37,785 bases of DNA, taken from contig CAZWLY010000023.1 in NCBI GenBank assembly GCA_964634465.1, positions 1 through 37,785 on the forward strand, written 5' to 3'. Below, piece by piece: positions 8,985 to 16,652 of this stretch (position 1 is its first letter; every line of letters begins with the position of its first letter). Under the pieces are notes generated by a model, which had not been told where the DNA came from, ran no database searches, and worked only from the letters and a program-made list of their open reading frames with translations. The position numbers and the translations under genes are program-made. This DNA is from CAZWLY01 sp964634465. Lineage in GTDB: Bacteria; Desulfobacterota; Desulfarculia; G963662305.

Positions 8985-9844
8985 GCCTTCAAACTCTTGA
9001 AAACCTGGCCTATGCCCAGATAGCGGTTGTAGGTGTAGACGATGATGCCCAACAAAGCCAACAGGACGACGCTTATGGCCGATCCGAACGGCCAGTCCAG
9101 GGTGCCGATGGCCCGCTTGAAGATGAGGTTGGCGATCATGTCGTTACGCGGCCCGCCCAGAATCATCGGCGTCAGATAGGTGCCCGAGGTAAGGACGAAG
9201 ATCAACAGGCAACCCGCGCTCACCCCGGGCAGGCTGAGGGGCAAGGTGACCTCCTTGAAGGCCTGCCACTCGGTGCAGCCCAGGCTCTTGGCCGCTTCGA
9301 CCAGGCTCTCGTCGATGCCCTCCAGGCTGACATAGATGTTCAGGATCATGAACGGCAGCATGTACTGGATGAGGCCCATCAACACCGAACCCTCGTTGTA
9401 GAGCAGCTTCAACGGCTCGGAGAGCAGACCGCTTTGGACCAGCAGGTAGTTGAGCAAGCCCTTTTCGCCCAGGATGTTGATCCAACTCAAGGTCCGGATG
9501 ATGTAGCTGATCCAGAACGGCAGCATGATCAGCAACAGCATCAAGGGCCTGAACCTGCTCTTGGTGCGCGAAAAGAAGTAGGCGGGGATGTAGCCCATGA
9601 CCACGCACAGGACGACCGTCTCCAGGGCGATACGAATGGTCCGGATCAGCACGGAAGGGTAAAAGAAATCGGCGAAGAACTTGGCGTAATTTCCGAATTG
9701 AAACGCCGGGATGTCCGCGCCGGTCGTCGCCCGCAACCAAAAGCTGTAGACCACGACGAAGCAAACCGGCACCACCAGCCAGAGGAAGACCACCGTCAAG
9801 GCGGGGGCGAGCAGGGCCCACGGCTGCCAGGGGCGGCTTCTCAT
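8981..9844 (-). CDS. ABC transporter permease, PotB type
   Basis: This inner-membrane permease has 287 residues, an N-terminal helix (WALLAPALTVVFLWLVVPV) and an EAA loop (LVEAAKSLGCTEWQAFKEV). I chose the ATG at 9844 because AGGAG lies 8 bases upstream of it; a GTG 24 bases further upstream has no such site. It is the first gene of the transporter-racemase operon, about 265 bases downstream of the predicted start of transcription at the 10086-10143 promoter-operator. It overlaps the PotC-type gene by 4 bp. Confidence 0.93.
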   Translation of the reverse strand: MRSRPWQPWALLAPALTVVFLWLVVPVCFVVVYSFWLRATTGADIPAFQFGNYAKFFADFFYPSVLIRTIRIALETVVLCVVMGYIPAYFFSRTKSRFRPLMLLLIMLPFWISYIIRTLSWINILGEKGLLNYLLVQSGLLSEPLKLLYNEGSVLMGLIQYMLPFMILNIYVSLEGIDESLVEAAKSLGCTEWQAFKEVTLPLSLPGVSAGCLLIFVLTSGTYLTPMILGGPRNDMIANLIFKRAIGTLDWPFGSAISVVLLALLGIIVYTYNRYLGIGQVFKSLKA

Positions 9845-10085
9845 CAGAGCGTCTCCTGGGCGATCCACGGGAGGCGACGATCAGTCGCGCCGAGTGAATC
9901 CAACGGCATCGCGGTTTTCATCAGCTCCTCGCCGGGGTTGCGGCCGCGCCGGGCGGCCGACCGGAAGCGATGGCGACCCATCCATCCGCTTCGACTGGGA
10001 ACAACACCTGCCCGAAACTGTCTTTCGGCCAGGCGAGCGATGAACACCCCCACCGATCAAAAAGGGGATGATGCCTCGCTCTCTT
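9845..10085 (-). other. Long untranslated leader of the transporter operon
   Basis: There are about 240 bases between the putative operator and the PotB-type start. I see no recognisable riboswitch or terminator. An open frame starting with GTG at 10053 runs to a TGA that overlaps the permease ATG (TGATG). It has no ribosome site, is Arg-rich and has codon use unlike the neighbours, so I do not call it a gene. The leader is long for such an operon and could hold post-transcriptional control. Confidence 0.4.
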
Positions 10086-10143
10086 TTTACTATTATAGTA
10101 AACTGATTACTAAAATATAATATGCCGTCCGGGGCCGTGTCAA
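10086..10143 (-). promoter_or_regulatory. Promoter-operator of the transporter operon (putative IclR-type site)
   Basis: Read on the minus strand, TTGACA (10138-10143) is followed after 15 bases by TATTAT (10117-10122). Downstream, around and after the expected transcription start, lies the perfect 17-bp palindrome TTTACTATTATAGTAAA (10086-10102), with a further AGTAA half-site 5 bases away. The whole 58-bp segment aligns without gaps with the one upstream of the iclR gene (16400-16457). That shared layout, with the same -35, the same short spacer and the same half-site spacing, argues for one regulator acting on both. The likely regulator is the local IclR-family protein (inference). Confidence 0.75.
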
Positions 10144-10197
10144 GAGGAATTATTGCTTTGGCGTCCAGTTGTTCATTTTTACGGCGTCCAAAGGCGT

Positions 10198-11400
10198 CTA
10201 TCCCTCCCGCTCGATGACCGTGGCCACTCCCTGGCCCCCGCCGACGCAGGCGGCGGCGCAGCCCCATCGGCCTCCCTCCTGGGCCAGAATTCGGGCCAAG
10301 GTTCCCACCAATCTCGCCCCGGTCGCCCCCAGCGGGTGGCCGATGGCCGCGGCGCCGCCCATGACGTTGACCCGCTCCGGGTCGAGGCCCATTTCTTTGA
10401 TGCAATAGAGCGGCACCACGGTGAAGGCCTCGTTTATCTCCCAGAAATCGACCTCGCCGGCTTCGAGGCCGATTTTCTCGAGGGCCTTGCGGCAAGCCGG
10501 CACCGGACCGGCACCCATGAGGGTCGGATCGACCCCGGCGAAGCCGATGGACCTGATATCAGCCAGGGGGCTCAGTCCCCGCCGCAAAGCCTCGTCTTTC
10601 GACATGAGCACCACCGCGGCGGCGCCCGCGTTCATGGGCGAGGCATTGCCGGCGGTAATCACGCCGTCCTCCTTGAAAACCGGCTTCAACCCGGCCAGCG
10701 CCTCCAGATCGGTCTCGGGCCTGACGGCCTGGTCCCGATCGACGAGCATGGTTGCGCCGTCGGCCTGCCGGGCCTCGAGGGGCAGTATCTCGCCGGCCAA
10801 AAACCCCGTCTCCATCGCCCTGGCCGCCCGGCGATGGGAGCGGACCGCCCACCGGTCCAGCTCCTCCCTGGTGAAAGCGCCGAGGGAGGCCAGTTTTTCA
10901 GCGGTCAGGCCCATGTTCAGGGTGGTGTTCATGTCCCAGTGGGCGTATCTCTCCTCGGTGAACAGGCGCTGGTTGTAGGATATGGCGCCTTGCTCGACCA
11001 GGCTGCCGTCCATGGGAACCCGGCTCATGTGTTCCAGTCCGCCCGCGACAACGATGTCGGCGAAACCGGCCGCTATCTCCATGAAGCCGATGTGGATGGC
11101 CGCCATGGAAGAGCCGCACTGCTGATCGACGAACTTGGCCGGAATGCTCTCCGACAGGTTGGCCAGGAAGATCGGCAGCCGGCCGCCGAAGCTGAACTGC
11201 TCCGTCACTCCGAGGGCCGAACCGACCACCAGGTCGTCCACCTCGCTGGAATCTATTCCCGTCCGCTGGAGCAGCTCCGGCAGCAGGGCGGACAACAACT
11301 CGTCGGCCCGGAGGCTGTAGAACCAGTCCCGCTCCGGAGTCCGGGGTTTGGAACGAGATTGGGCGGTGCGGAGATAACCCGCGATCACGACTTCAGTCAC
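10198..11400 (-). CDS. Thiolase (acetyl-CoA acyltransferase)
   Basis: This 400-residue thiolase would cleave a 3-ketoacyl-CoA with CoA to acetyl-CoA and a shortened acyl-CoA, or run the reverse condensation. All the active-site residues are present: nucleophile Cys95 in DQQCGSSM, His355 in GHPLGATG and Cys385 in CVGGGQG. The GTG start at 11400 has a strong AAAGGAGG site. It ends the enzyme operon, just upstream of the transporter promoter. Placed next to a 3-oxoacid CoA-transferase and an aminotransferase, it is best read as the last step of a catabolic chain. Chain-length preference cannot be told from the sequence. Confidence 0.93.
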   Translation of the reverse strand: MTEVVIAGYLRTAQSRSKPRTPERDWFYSLRADELLSALLPELLQRTGIDSSEVDDLVVGSALGVTEQFSFGGRLPIFLANLSESIPAKFVDQQCGSSMAAIHIGFMEIAAGFADIVVAGGLEHMSRVPMDGSLVEQGAISYNQRLFTEERYAHWDMNTTLNMGLTAEKLASLGAFTREELDRWAVRSHRRAARAMETGFLAGEILPLEARQADGATMLVDRDQAVRPETDLEALAGLKPVFKEDGVITAGNASPMNAGAAAVVLMSKDEALRRGLSPLADIRSIGFAGVDPTLMGAGPVPACRKALEKIGLEAGEVDFWEINEAFTVVPLYCIKEMGLDPERVNVMGGAAAIGHPLGATGARLVGTLARILAQEGGRWGCAAACVGGGQGVATVIEREG

Positions 11401-11433
11401 CGCTCCTCCTTTGGCCGGGTCCTCGCTCCGGCC

Positions 11434-12699
11434 TCATTCGGCCAGCCCGCACCACCGGGCCAGGAACATGGCGTAGACCTTGGCGGTGTGGATTACGCTG
11501 TCCACCGCCACCCGCTCGTTGGCGCCATGGATGTTCTCGGCCACGGGCCCGTAACAGGTGGCCGCGCCCCGGCCGAAGAAGTGAAAAGCTCTGACGTCGG
11601 TGGTGCAGGTGGAGATGTAGTCTTCCGCTTCGCGGCCGGTCAGCTCCCGGTGGCAGTCGTTGAGCACGACCAGGCTCGGGGTCTCCCGGCCGATGACATG
11701 GCCCTCGGACTTGAAGCCGTAGAACTCGACGCGGGGCGGGTTCCGGCTCAACCAGGCGTCCTCGCCGGCGGCGCGGGCCACGGTCTCGACGATGCGCCGC
11801 TGCACCTCGGAGTAGGTCTGCCCGGGAAAGAAAGACAGCCGGCCGTGGAACTCGGCCGTGGCCGGCACGGTGGACGGCCAGTCGCCGCCCCTGATGATGC
11901 CGATGTTCAGGTTCAGGGGATGTTCCAGGTGCTCATAGGCGGGGTGGCGGAGGCGGTTCATCTCGGCCTCCAGCTCCCGCAAGGCGGCGATGAGGGGTTG
12001 GCACTTTTCGATTGCGTTCACCCCCGCGCCGGCCTCCAGGACATGGGCCGGCACGCCGGAGAGGCTCACCTTGAACCAGAGCACGCCCACCTGGGCGGTC
12101 ATGATGGTCGGGCCGAACGGTTCGGGAATGAGCACCGCCTCGGCGTCATACCCGGCGGCCAGGCAGGCCAGCGCCCCGTTGCCGCCGCACTCTTCCTCGA
12201 TAACCGCCTCCAAGGTGACCGGCCCCTTGAGGCCGAAACCGGCCTCCTCCACCGCCTTGAGGGCGTAGGTCATCGCCGCCACCCCGGACTTCATGTCGCC
12301 CGCCCCCCGGCCGTACAGCCAGCCGCCTTCAAGGGTCGGGCGGTAGGGGTCCTTCTCCCACCTGTCGAGCGGTTCGGGGCTGACCACGTCCAGATGGCCG
12401 TTGAACAAGGCGCTCCGGCCGCCGTCCACGGCCGCCGGGCGCACGGCGACGAGGTTGTAGCGCCCCTCGTAGCCCCAGAGCGCCGGCGCGAAGCCGGGGT
12501 GTTCGGCCAGGGATTCCGGATCGATGGCCACCTTCTTCGGCTCCAGAGAGAGGCGCTTCAGCTCCGAGGCCATCACTTCCAGGGCGGAGGCCTCCTGGCC
12601 GAGAGTAGACGGCTGGGCGACCAACCGGGCCGCGAAATCCAGCATGTCGTTGCTCAGGGCATCGACTCGCTCGACTATCTTTTTCTCTTTGGCGTTCAT
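11434..12699 (-). CDS. M20 family metallo-deacylase, ArgE/DapE-like
   Basis: This is a zinc-dependent amidohydrolase of 421 residues, cytoplasmic since no signal peptide is seen. The metal and catalytic residues of the ArgE/DapE/CPG2 group are visible: His102 and Asp104 in GHLDVV, Asp135 in GRGAGDMKSG, the catalytic Glu169 and metal Glu170 in EEECGGNG, Glu193 in IPEPFG, and a C-terminal His in ENIHGANE. Known relatives remove acetyl, succinyl or formyl groups from amino acids. In this operon it probably frees the amino acid that the class III aminotransferase uses (inference). It lies 33-34 bp from each neighbour, consistent with one transcript. The M20-type enzyme at 18385-19626 belongs to a different subfamily. 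Confidence 0.88.
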   Translation of the reverse strand: MNAKEKKIVERVDALSNDMLDFAARLVAQPSTLGQEASALEVMASELKRLSLEPKKVAIDPESLAEHPGFAPALWGYEGRYNLVAVRPAAVDGGRSALFNGHLDVVSPEPLDRWEKDPYRPTLEGGWLYGRGAGDMKSGVAAMTYALKAVEEAGFGLKGPVTLEAVIEEECGGNGALACLAAGYDAEAVLIPEPFGPTIMTAQVGVLWFKVSLSGVPAHVLEAGAGVNAIEKCQPLIAALRELEAEMNRLRHPAYEHLEHPLNLNIGIIRGGDWPSTVPATAEFHGRLSFFPGQTYSEVQRRIVETVARAAGEDAWLSRNPPRVEFYGFKSEGHVIGRETPSLVVLNDCHRELTGREAEDYISTCTTDVRAFHFFGRGAATCYGPVAENIHGANERVAVDSVIHTAKVYAMFLARWCGLAE

Positions 12700-12733
12700 G
12701 GATCGCTCTCGTCGAAAAATGTCCTCAGGCCGC

Positions 12734-13384
12734 CTAGAAGCGGGGGAGTTCGCCTTCGGGCACGATGAGATCGGCCTCGGTCCTGGTCAAGACCTCCTCG
12801 ATCTCGACGCCCTCGGCGAGTTCCCGCAGCACAAGGCCTTCGGGGCTGACGTGAATGACCGCCAGCTCGGTGATGATCACGTCCACGCATGCCGGCGCGG
12901 TCAGCGGCAGGCGGCACTGGTTCAAAATCTTGGGCCGACCGCGGCGGTCGGTATGGGTGGTGGTGACGACGAGTTTTTTCGCCTTCTGGGCCAACTCCAT
13001 GCCGCCGCCGATGCCCGGCGTGTACTTGCCCGGAATCATCCAGTTGGCCAAATCGCCCTGCCGGCCGACCTCCAGGGCGCCCAAAAAGGCGATATCCAGG
13101 CGTCCGCTGCGGATGATGCTGAAGGAGACGGCGCTGTCGAAGAAAGAGGCGCCGGGGCTGACGGTGACATACGCCCCGCCGGCGTCGATGAGGTTGCGGT
13201 CCTCCTCTCCCCTGGCCGTGGGCGGGCCCAACCCCAGGATGCCGTTTTCCGAGTGAATCACTATCTGCTTGTCTTTTCCGAGGAAGCGGGGAATGAGGGT
13301 CGGGATGCCGATCCCCAGATTGACCACCTGTCCCGACTTGATCTCTTGGGCGGCCCGGCGGGCGATTTTTTCCTTATGACGCAT
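12734..13384 (-). CDS. 3-oxoacid CoA-transferase, subunit B (AtoA-like)
   Basis: This is the beta subunit (216 residues) of a family I CoA-transferase. These enzymes move CoA from a donor such as acetyl-CoA or succinyl-CoA to a carboxylate, through a glutamyl-CoA intermediate. The catalytic Glu46 lies in the SENG motif (IHSENGILGLG), and the GGMELAQKAKK and TPAGIGG-like segments fit the family. The ATG at 13384 overlaps the end of the alpha-subunit gene by 11 bp. A TTG three codons upstream has no ribosome site. Together with the thiolase it would activate and then cleave a 3-keto acid such as acetoacetate or a longer analogue. Confidence 0.93.
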   Translation of the reverse strand: MRHKEKIARRAAQEIKSGQVVNLGIGIPTLIPRFLGKDKQIVIHSENGILGLGPPTARGEEDRNLIDAGGAYVTVSPGASFFDSAVSFSIIRSGRLDIAFLGALEVGRQGDLANWMIPGKYTPGIGGGMELAQKAKKLVVTTTHTDRRGRPKILNQCRLPLTAPACVDVIITELAVIHVSPEGLVLRELAEGVEIEEVLTRTEADLIVPEGELPRF

Positions 13385-14069
13385 GGTGCTCAAGAATGCC
13401 GTACTCGGCGGTCAGCTCTTCGATTACCACCACATGATCCACAAAGGCTCCGGGAGTGTGGACCTGGTCGGGGTCCAAAGCGCCGATGTCCACCAGTTCC
13501 TCGACCTCGGCTATGACCAGGTCGGCGGCGGCGGCCATCAGGGGGTTGAAGTTCCTGGCGCTCTTCTCGTACACCAGGTTCCCGTAGCGATCCGCCTTGG
13601 CGGCATGGATGAGGGCCACGTCGGCCCTAAGCGCCGGCTCCACCACCACCCGCCGCCCGCCGAAGTCCATGATCCGCTTGCCGCGGCTGATGTCGGTGTC
13701 CACGCCGATGTCGGTCAGGATTCCGAACAGCCCCGCTCCGCCGGCCCGGATCTTCTCCGCCAGGATTCCCTGGGGGTAGAATTCCACCTCCAGTTCCTTG
13801 CGGTTCATCATGGCGATGGCGCTGGGGCACAGACCCAGATGGCTGGTGATGAGCTTGTCGGCCCGGCCGGCCGCCAGCAGCTTGGCCAGTCCCAGGCCGT
13901 CCTCGTTGGCCTCGTTCTTGATCAGGGTCAGCCCGGTGACGCCGCTGTTCAAGACGGCGTCGATGAGGATAAAGGGCGTACCCGGCACCCCGAAGCCCCC
14001 AACCATGATCGTCTGCCCGGAGCTGACGCAGCGAGCGACGATTTCCAAGCCGCAGGATTTATCGACCAT
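13374..14069 (-). CDS. 3-oxoacid CoA-transferase, subunit A (AtoD-like)
   Basis: This is the alpha subunit (231 residues) of the same CoA-transferase. The glycine-rich CoA-binding loop GGFGVPGTP (24-32) and the FGGRRVVVEPALRADVALIHAAKAD segment are diagnostic. I chose the ATG at 14069 because AGGAG lies 8 bases upstream; a longer frame would swallow that site. The order A then B with a short overlap is the standard arrangement for heteromeric AtoDA/ScoAB enzymes. Donor and acceptor acids are not deducible. Confidence 0.93.
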   Translation of the reverse strand: MVDKSCGLEIVARCVSSGQTIMVGGFGVPGTPFILIDAVLNSGVTGLTLIKNEANEDGLGLAKLLAAGRADKLITSHLGLCPSAIAMMNRKELEVEFYPQGILAEKIRAGGAGLFGILTDIGVDTDISRGKRIMDFGGRRVVVEPALRADVALIHAAKADRYGNLVYEKSARNFNPLMAAAADLVIAEVEELVDIGALDPDQVHTPGAFVDHVVVIEELTAEYGILEHHAS

Positions 14070-14144
14070 CGGGGAGTCTCCTGGTCTCAAGACGACGGAC
14101 AGGCGCCAAGGTCGTTGTCCCCTTTCATGCCATGACGGGTTCCG

Positions 14145-15485
14145 TCACCCGCCAAAGAGGTCTGCGGCGACCCGGCTCAGGGTCGAGTCCAAACGGTCGA
14201 GCAATTCCGCCACCTCCGGTTCGGTGATGATCAGGGGCGGGGCGATGAGCAGGTGGTCTCCCTTGAGCCCCATGATCGGCCGGCGGGGATAGACGATCAG
14301 GCCTTGCTCGAAAGCTTCGTCCGTCAACCGGTAGTGGACGTTCTCGCCGGGCGGGAAGGGTTCCCGGGTGTCCCGATCCCGGACGAACTCCAGCGCCCAC
14401 AAAAGGCCCATCCCCCTGACCTGGCCGATGATGGGGTGCCGGGCGCTCAGCTCTTCGAGCCCGGCCCCGAGCACCTTACCCATGCGGGCGGCGTTGCCGG
14501 GCAGATCCTCTTCGAGAATTATCCTCAACACCTCCAGCCCGACGGCGCAGGCCATCGGATTTCCGCAGTAGGTGTGGCCGTGGAAAAAGCCGCCCTGAGC
14601 CTGGAACGCCTCGACGATGTCCGCGCGACAGACCGCGGCCCCCAGGGGGAAGTAACCGGCGGCCATGCCCTTGGACAAGGCGATGATGTCGGCCTCTATG
14701 TCCCAGTGCTCGTAGGCGAACAGTTTTCCCGTCCGACCGAAGCCGGTCATGACCTCGTCGAGAATGAGCAGGAGGCCGTACTTTCGACAGATTTCCTGGA
14801 TGACGTCGAAGTATCCCTCCGGCGGCGTCAGCGCCCCGGTGCTGGCCCCGCCCACCGGTTCGACCACAAAGGCCAGAACGTTTTCCGGGCCCTCCTGAAG
14901 AATCGTCTCTTCAAGGGCCCAGGCGCAACGCAGCTCGCAGCCGGGGAAGGTCAACCGATAAGGGCACCGGTAGCAGTAGGGGGCGGGTATCTTGGGGTTG
15001 GATTTTATCAACTGCCGGAACGGGATCTCCAGGGGCGAGTAGGAGGTCAGCGAGAGCGCCCCCAAAGTGGAGCCGTGATAACTGGGCCAGCGGCTGATGA
15101 ACTTGTGCCGGCCGCCCTCGCCCCGGACATAGGCGTACTGGCGGGCCAGTTTCATGGCCGACTCCACCGCCTCGGAGCCGCCCGAGACAAAGTAGACCCG
15201 ATTGAGATGGGGAGCCAGGTTCTGAACCAACAATTCAGACAGCCGGGCCGCCGGTTCGTTTTCGAAATGGAGCCGATAGGCGAAGTAGGTCTTTTGGGCC
15301 TGTTCGGCCACGGCCCGGCTCACCCTGCTCCGGCCGTAACCGATGTTGGCGATGACGGCTCCGGAGCAGGCGTCCAGGTACTCCTTGCCGTCCTCGTCCC
15401 AGAGGTGTATCCCCTCGGCCCGATCGACGAAAGGCAAGGTGCGTCTGGACTGGTAAAAAATGTATTCCGTGGTCGAAGTCGACAT
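14145..15485 (-). CDS. Class III (omega) aminotransferase
   Basis: This is a PLP-dependent fold-type I aminotransferase of 446 residues. The PLP lysine is Lys272 in ALSKGMAAGY, the pyridine-nitrogen Asp243 is in LDEVMTGFGR, and the phosphate-binding SGGSEAVE lies at 101-108. Class III members act on omega- or beta-amino groups, as in beta-alanine, taurine, GABA, diamines and beta-amino acids. Between strands there is a Cys cluster C171-x2-C174-x8-C183-x3-C187 (PYCYRCP then GCELRCAW). I recall it in a subset of this family; it could bind metal or be structural. It follows iclR by 104 bp and begins the enzyme part of the operon. A beta-amino acid substrate would give the 3-keto acid needed by the neighbouring CoA-transferase (inference). 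Confidence 0.92.
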   Translation of the reverse strand: MSTSTTEYIFYQSRRTLPFVDRAEGIHLWDEDGKEYLDACSGAVIANIGYGRSRVSRAVAEQAQKTYFAYRLHFENEPAARLSELLVQNLAPHLNRVYFVSGGSEAVESAMKLARQYAYVRGEGGRHKFISRWPSYHGSTLGALSLTSYSPLEIPFRQLIKSNPKIPAPYCYRCPYRLTFPGCELRCAWALEETILQEGPENVLAFVVEPVGGASTGALTPPEGYFDVIQEICRKYGLLLILDEVMTGFGRTGKLFAYEHWDIEADIIALSKGMAAGYFPLGAAVCRADIVEAFQAQGGFFHGHTYCGNPMACAVGLEVLRIILEEDLPGNAARMGKVLGAGLEELSARHPIIGQVRGMGLLWALEFVRDRDTREPFPPGENVHYRLTDEAFEQGLIVYPRRPIMGLKGDHLLIAPPLIITEPEVAELLDRLDSTLSRVAADLFGG

Positions 15486-15589
15486 GGCGAACGATCCCGA
15501 TCAAAGGTAGCGGTGAAGCCCTCTCGAAAGCACGTCCGAGTCAGAAATGCCGGCCGAGCGGCGGAAACCTCGTCGCCGGCCCGTTTTCG

Positions 15590-16378
15590 TTATCGCCCGG
15601 TTTCCTCGCCGTGGAGCACGTCGGAGACCGCTCGCCCCAATTCGACGATGAGGCCGGCGTATTTTTTCTCCACCTGCTTGGCGTTGTGCTCGATGATCGA
15701 AAAATCGAAGGAGACGCCGCCCACTCCCCGCCCCGCGGCCCGGCTGATCAGCGGAGCGCCGATGGTAATCAGGCCGGGGACATACTCCTCTTCGCACATG
15801 GCGTAGCCCCGACGCCTGACCTCTTCGATTTCCCGCCTGAGCTCGTCCTTGCTGGTGATGGTCCTCTCGGTCTTGGCCTCCAGAGGCATCGCCTCTATGA
15901 CCCGCTCCAACTCGTCGTCGGGCAAGGTCGATAGATACGCCTTGCCGACGGATGTGTTGTGCATCGAGTCCCTGGCCACGGCCGGCAAGCGGTAGATCAT
16001 GGTCTCCTCGGCCTCCCGGCGATAGACGATCACCAGAGAGTCATCCATGGCGAAGACGACGTCGATGGTGATGTTGCGTTCGTCGTGGACCCGATCGACC
16101 AGGCCCTTGATCAGTCGCAGCTCATCGGCGGCGCGGAGGATATTGCTTCCCAGGGCCAGGGCCTTCAGCCCGAGCCTGAGCTCCTTGGTCTTTTCGTCTT
16201 TTTCGAGGTAGCCCAGCCTGACCAGGGTGTTGACGAAACGGTAGGTCGAGGTCATGTTCAGGTCGAGAGTGCGGGATATCTCAGTTTGGGTCAGGCTCGG
16301 CGTCTGTTCGTTGAACAGAGACAGTATCTTGAGGCCCTTTTCCAGCGAGGTGGAAAAGTATTGATTATTCGAGGCCAT
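15590..16378 (-). CDS. IclR-family transcriptional regulator
   Basis: This 262-residue regulator has an N-terminal winged helix-turn-helix (about 10-70, with LTQTEISRTLDLNMTSTYRFVNTL as recognition part) and a C-terminal IclR effector-binding domain (about 80-250, with MHNTSVGKAYLSTLPDDE). IclR-type proteins are dimers or tetramers that respond to small aromatic or aliphatic acids. It is the first gene of the minus-strand enzyme operon. A 17-bp near-perfect palindrome lies 22 bp upstream of its ATG, and a matching site lies before the transporter operon, so autoregulation and control of both units is likely. The amidohydrolase transcribed in the opposite direction shares this intergenic region. 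Confidence 0.95.
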   Translation of the reverse strand: MASNNQYFSTSLEKGLKILSLFNEQTPSLTQTEISRTLDLNMTSTYRFVNTLVRLGYLEKDEKTKELRLGLKALALGSNILRAADELRLIKGLVDRVHDERNITIDVVFAMDDSLVIVYRREAEETMIYRLPAVARDSMHNTSVGKAYLSTLPDDELERVIEAMPLEAKTERTITSKDELRREIEEVRRRGYAMCEEEYVPGLITIGAPLISRAAGRGVGGVSFDFSIIEHNAKQVEKKYAGLIVELGRAVSDVLHGEETGR

Positions 16379-16399
16379 GTGTTACCCTTATGCCCATAG

Positions 16400-16457
16400 T
16401 TTACTTTTATAGTAAATTGTTTACTGATAAAGTATAGCCTTTCCCGGCCGGAGTCAA
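16400..16457 (-). promoter_or_regulatory. Promoter-operator upstream of iclR
   Basis: On the minus strand TTGACT (16452-16457) is followed after 15 bases by TATACT (16431-16436). Next comes an AGTAAA half-site and then the palindrome TTTACTTTTATAGTAAA (16400-16416 on the plus strand, one mismatch). The predicted transcription start falls inside the half-site array, so a bound repressor would block initiation. The layout matches 10086-10143 base for base in spacing. Confidence 0.75.
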
Positions 16458-16652
16458 GGAGAAATTTGTCCCGCCTCGCGGTCTGAGGGTGATCCCGGGG
16501 GCCGCCGAGCCAAAAGCCGAGCCATGGAGCGGTCGGTCGGGGAGGCGAGGCGTCCCTCGATCCGGCTCGAAGTCGTGGCGGGTCACGGGCCAGGCGCCGG
16601 CCCTGGTTGACAACGGCGGCCGGGGGTGTTTCCCTGGCCCTGGGAGGAACGG

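Noticed and set aside
9844..10053. A 69-codon minus-strand frame ending TGATG on the permease start, tempting as a leader peptide
   Set aside because: GTG start without ribosome site, Arg-rich, atypical codons and no recognisable motif; kept only as a remark on the leader.
10087..10102. The TATAAT lying inside the operator palindrome (10092-10097, minus strand) as the -10 box
   Set aside because: No acceptable -35 lies 16-18 bases upstream, while the TTGACA/TATTAT pair further upstream is shared with the iclR promoter at the same spacing.
10153..12768. An 871-codon plus-strand open frame opposite the thiolase and M20 genes
   Set aside because: It spans three real genes and their gaps, shows no family motif and is explained by high GC suppressing stops.
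16441..16652. Promoter for the divergent amidohydrolase gene
   Set aside because: I could not find a convincing -35/-10 pair on the plus strand; the iclR-side operator may or may not influence it.
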